NCBI RefSeq assembly: GCF_001885095.1
Contig: NZ_LZDD01000003.1
Location: 62,001-126,000 of the forward strand
Reading direction: 5' to 3'
DNA length: 64,000 bases
From: Streptococcus bovimastitidis
GTDB taxonomy: Bacteria; Bacillota; Bacilli; Lactobacillales; Streptococcaceae
A program made the position numbers and the translations under genes. Every line of letters begins with the position of its first letter. The stretch's first letter is position 1. Of the stretch, positions 62,274 to 64,000 are shown one piece after another. Under the pieces are notes generated by a model. That model searched no databases and was not told where the DNA came from. It saw only the letters and a list, made by a program, of their open reading frames with translations.

Positions 62274-62927
62274 ATGAAAAAATACGTTTCAGAGTTTTTT
62301 GGTGCTTTTTTATTGGTCTTTATTGGATCATCTGCAGCTGTTATTACTAAAGGTAGCATTTTAACCATTGCTTTAGCTTTTGGTTTAGCTATCACTATTT
62401 CGGCTTATACTTTTGGTAGTATTTCCGGAGGTCATTTTAACCCTGCGGTGACAACTGCCATGTTGATTCAGAAGAAAATTTCAGCTAAGGATGCTGCTTT
62501 CTATATGCTGGCTCAATTTATTGGTGGGCTTGTTGCGGCGGCTCTACTTTTATTCTTCGTCAGCGCAGCTGGTTTGCCTACGGACGCTTTGGCTCAAAAT
62601 GATTTCACGCAAATTAGCGCTGGGGTTGCTATTTTGGTCGAAATGCTAGCGACTTTCTTATTTGTCACTTTAATTCTACTTGTGACAGATGTGCGTTTAG
62701 GCAATGCTAACTTTGCGGGGCTTATTATTGGTCTCTCGCTTGTTTTGCTGATTTTAACAACGATTAGTTTAACAGGTGCTTCACTTAACCCTGCCCGTTC
62801 TTTTGGTCCGGCTCTATTAGCTGGTGGTAGCAGCTTGTCTCACCTTTGGGTTTACTTTGTTGGTCCTGAGCTGGGCGGTGTTTTGGCGGCTGTCTTTGCT
62901 AAATGGTTAACGGCTGAAGATAAATAA
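62274..62927 (+). CDS. Aquaporin-family channel (MIP)
   Basis: A 217-residue six-helix channel with both NPA boxes (SGGHFNPAVTTAMLI and GASLNPARSFGPALL). Length and the narrow-type Arg after the second NPA fit water-selective AqpZ rather than GlpF, which has a larger loop. RBS AAAGGAG. Likely osmotic adaptation. Confidence 0.93.
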   Translation: MKKYVSEFFGAFLLVFIGSSAAVITKGSILTIALAFGLAITISAYTFGSISGGHFNPAVTTAMLIQKKISAKDAAFYMLAQFIGGLVAAALLLFFVSAAGLPTDALAQNDFTQISAGVAILVEMLATFLFVTLILLVTDVRLGNANFAGLIIGLSLVLLILTTISLTGASLNPARSFGPALLAGGSSLSHLWVYFVGPELGGVLAAVFAKWLTAEDK

Positions 62928-62934
62928 GATGCAA

Positions 62935-62960
62935 ACGACTAAGTTTTTAGTCGTTTTTTC
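62935..62960 (+). terminator. Aquaporin gene terminator
   Basis: ACGACTAA (62935-62942) pairs with TTAGTCGT (62947-62954), then T6. Confidence 0.9.
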
Positions 62961-63084
62961 TTTCTCATTTTTGGAAAATTTCATTTGAAGGAGGGCTTTT
63001 GGTCGGCCAACGATTTTCGGTTGACTAAGGCCTTTTTCTGGTCTATGATGGTATCAGTAAAATTCACGAAAGATTGGAGACTTG

Positions 63085-63771
63085 ATGGCTGAGCTTATCT
63101 ATTTTGCGGATGATGAAAAGAATATTCGTGACCTCTTGTTGCCTTTTCTAATGCATGATGGTTTTTCGGTGCAAGCTTTTGAAAGGGGTGATCACTTATA
63201 TGAGGCCTATTTGCGTCAGAAGCCGGATTTGATTATTTTGGATGTCATGCTGCCGGGTCCTGATGGCTTGGCCATTATGGAAAAAATTCGTCAGACTGAC
63301 CAAGCAACGCCCATTATTCTTTTGACGGCGCGTGATTCGGATGCTGATTTTATTCGGGCTTTTCAGTTGGGGACGGATGATTACTTTACCAAACCTTTTT
63401 CACCTATTAAATTAAGTCTCCATGTTAAGGCCCTCTTGAAGAGGAGTCACCAGGAGCCGGCTCAGGTTGCCAAGACTTTTGAATTCTTAGATTTAGTGCT
63501 TGATTGTGATAAACGTCAGGCTGCTTTAAAGGGCACTGATTTCCTGCTAACTAAGACAGAATTTGATCTGCTTTTAGTGCTAATGGAAGAGGCAGGCTCT
63601 GCTTATTCCCGAGAAACCTTGCTCGATCGGGTTTGGGGTTTCGAGGATGTGGAAAGTCGCGCGGTAGATGATACGGTTAAACGGCTGCGCAAAAAACTAA
63701 GTGAACATCAGGCCAGAGTGGCTATTAAAACCGTCTGGGGTTATGGTTTCAAGTTGGGTGAGCAAGAATGA
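63085..63771 (+). CDS. OmpR/PhoB-family response regulator
   Basis: A 228-residue response regulator. ATG 63085 is preferred to the TTG just before it. Receiver: FADDEKNIRDLL (acidic pair), phospho-acceptor Asp in DLIILDVMLPGPDG, LLTARDSDAD, and Lys in DDYFTKPFS. The C-terminal winged helix contains LTKTEFDLLLVLMEEAGSAYSRETLLDRVWGFEDVESRAVDDTVKRLRKKL. It overlaps the kinase gene by 4 bp. Confidence 0.95.
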   Translation: MAELIYFADDEKNIRDLLLPFLMHDGFSVQAFERGDHLYEAYLRQKPDLIILDVMLPGPDGLAIMEKIRQTDQATPIILLTARDSDADFIRAFQLGTDDYFTKPFSPIKLSLHVKALLKRSHQEPAQVAKTFEFLDLVLDCDKRQAALKGTDFLLTKTEFDLLLVLMEEAGSAYSRETLLDRVWGFEDVESRAVDDTVKRLRKKLSEHQARVAIKTVWGYGFKLGEQE

Positions 63772-64000
63772 GGAAGAAGAAAAATTTAATGAATCGGCTT
63801 TTGCTGGTCAATTGCCTGACGCTTTTGCTGACTTTTGGGCTCATATACTTGTCGGTTAACCACGTGGTTAAGGACTATGTTTACCAACTGACCCAAACGT
63901 CCATGAAGGCTAATTTTTCGATTTTGGATAGTCTGAATCAGGGTCAAGAAATTCCTGATAATACAGATAAGGAGCAGGATAGTATCTTCGTCTGGTCCTA
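63768..64000 (+). CDS. Sensor histidine kinase, N-terminal part (cut by window end)
   Basis: The first 77 codons of the partner kinase: a basic start (MRKKKNLMNRLLLVNCLTLLLTFGLIYLSV) with the first membrane helix, then the beginning of an extracellular sensor (DYVYQLTQTSMKANFSILDSLNQG). ATGA overlap with the regulator indicates a two-component system. Kinase domains lie beyond the window, so the signal is unknown. Confidence 0.88.
   Translation, partial: MRKKKNLMNRLLLVNCLTLLLTFGLIYLSVNHVVKDYVYQLTQTSMKANFSILDSLNQGQEIPDNTDKEQDSIFVWS

Overview
The window is low-GC Firmicute chromosome and reads as a Streptococcus. The gene content (comG operon, gshAB, ssbB with a cin-box, purA with PurBoxes, a TrpXYZ-type transporter, pflD-type glycyl radical locus) fits the pyogenic or closely related group; I cannot fix the species from sequence alone. 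No rRNA, tRNA, CRISPR array or complete insertion sequence was seen.

Region 1 (1-10.29 kb) is the right end of a siphovirus prophage: the tail tip module (tape measure end, Dit, a Tal with two cell-wall hydrolase domains, a BppU-type receptor-binding protein), two holin-type proteins, an amidase lysin, two unrecognised membrane-protein genes in the usual lysogenic-conversion slot, and two small reverse-strand genes. The prophage ends inside comGC, so the competence pseudopilus operon (comGC fragment, comGD-comGG, 10.26-12.02 kb) is cut off from its start. ComGF also carries Lys where prepilins have the conserved Glu5.

Region 2 (12-34.5 kb) is mainly housekeeping: an adenine-methylase-like protein, ackA, an HTH/membrane/CPBP-protease trio, proC, pepA, a thioredoxin-like protein, ytpR, ssbB, a tandem-SBP TrpXYZ-type ABC importer behind an elaborate attenuator with an aromatic-rich leader peptide, a deoxynucleoside kinase, dusB, hslO, gshAB, a TelA/XpaC pair, purA and a glycyl-radical activase.

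Region 3 (34.5-48.5 kb) is carbon metabolism. DeoR and SorC regulators, an unusual three-domain RidA fusion under CcpA-type cre sites, a GCVE-type glycyl radical enzyme and a fructose-6-phosphate-aldolase-like enzyme probably form a radical sugar-phosphate pathway. An SMR transporter then heads a complete Ugp-like ABC importer operon that also encodes a CehA/McbA-type phosphoesterase and a HAD phosphatase.

Region 4 (48.5-64 kb) holds a DUF5105 lipoprotein, a TetR-controlled ABC exporter, an alkaline phosphatase with a periodic Pho-box promoter, and, just upstream, a second promoter of identical geometry that appears to drive an unannotated small RNA whose hairpin loop shows an anti-Shine-Dalgarno sequence. 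A decayed permease/histidine-kinase fusion follows, then pgpA, an XRE regulator, an RpiR regulator, two oxidoreductases, an rRNA methyltransferase, an aquaporin and the start of a two-component system cut by the window end.
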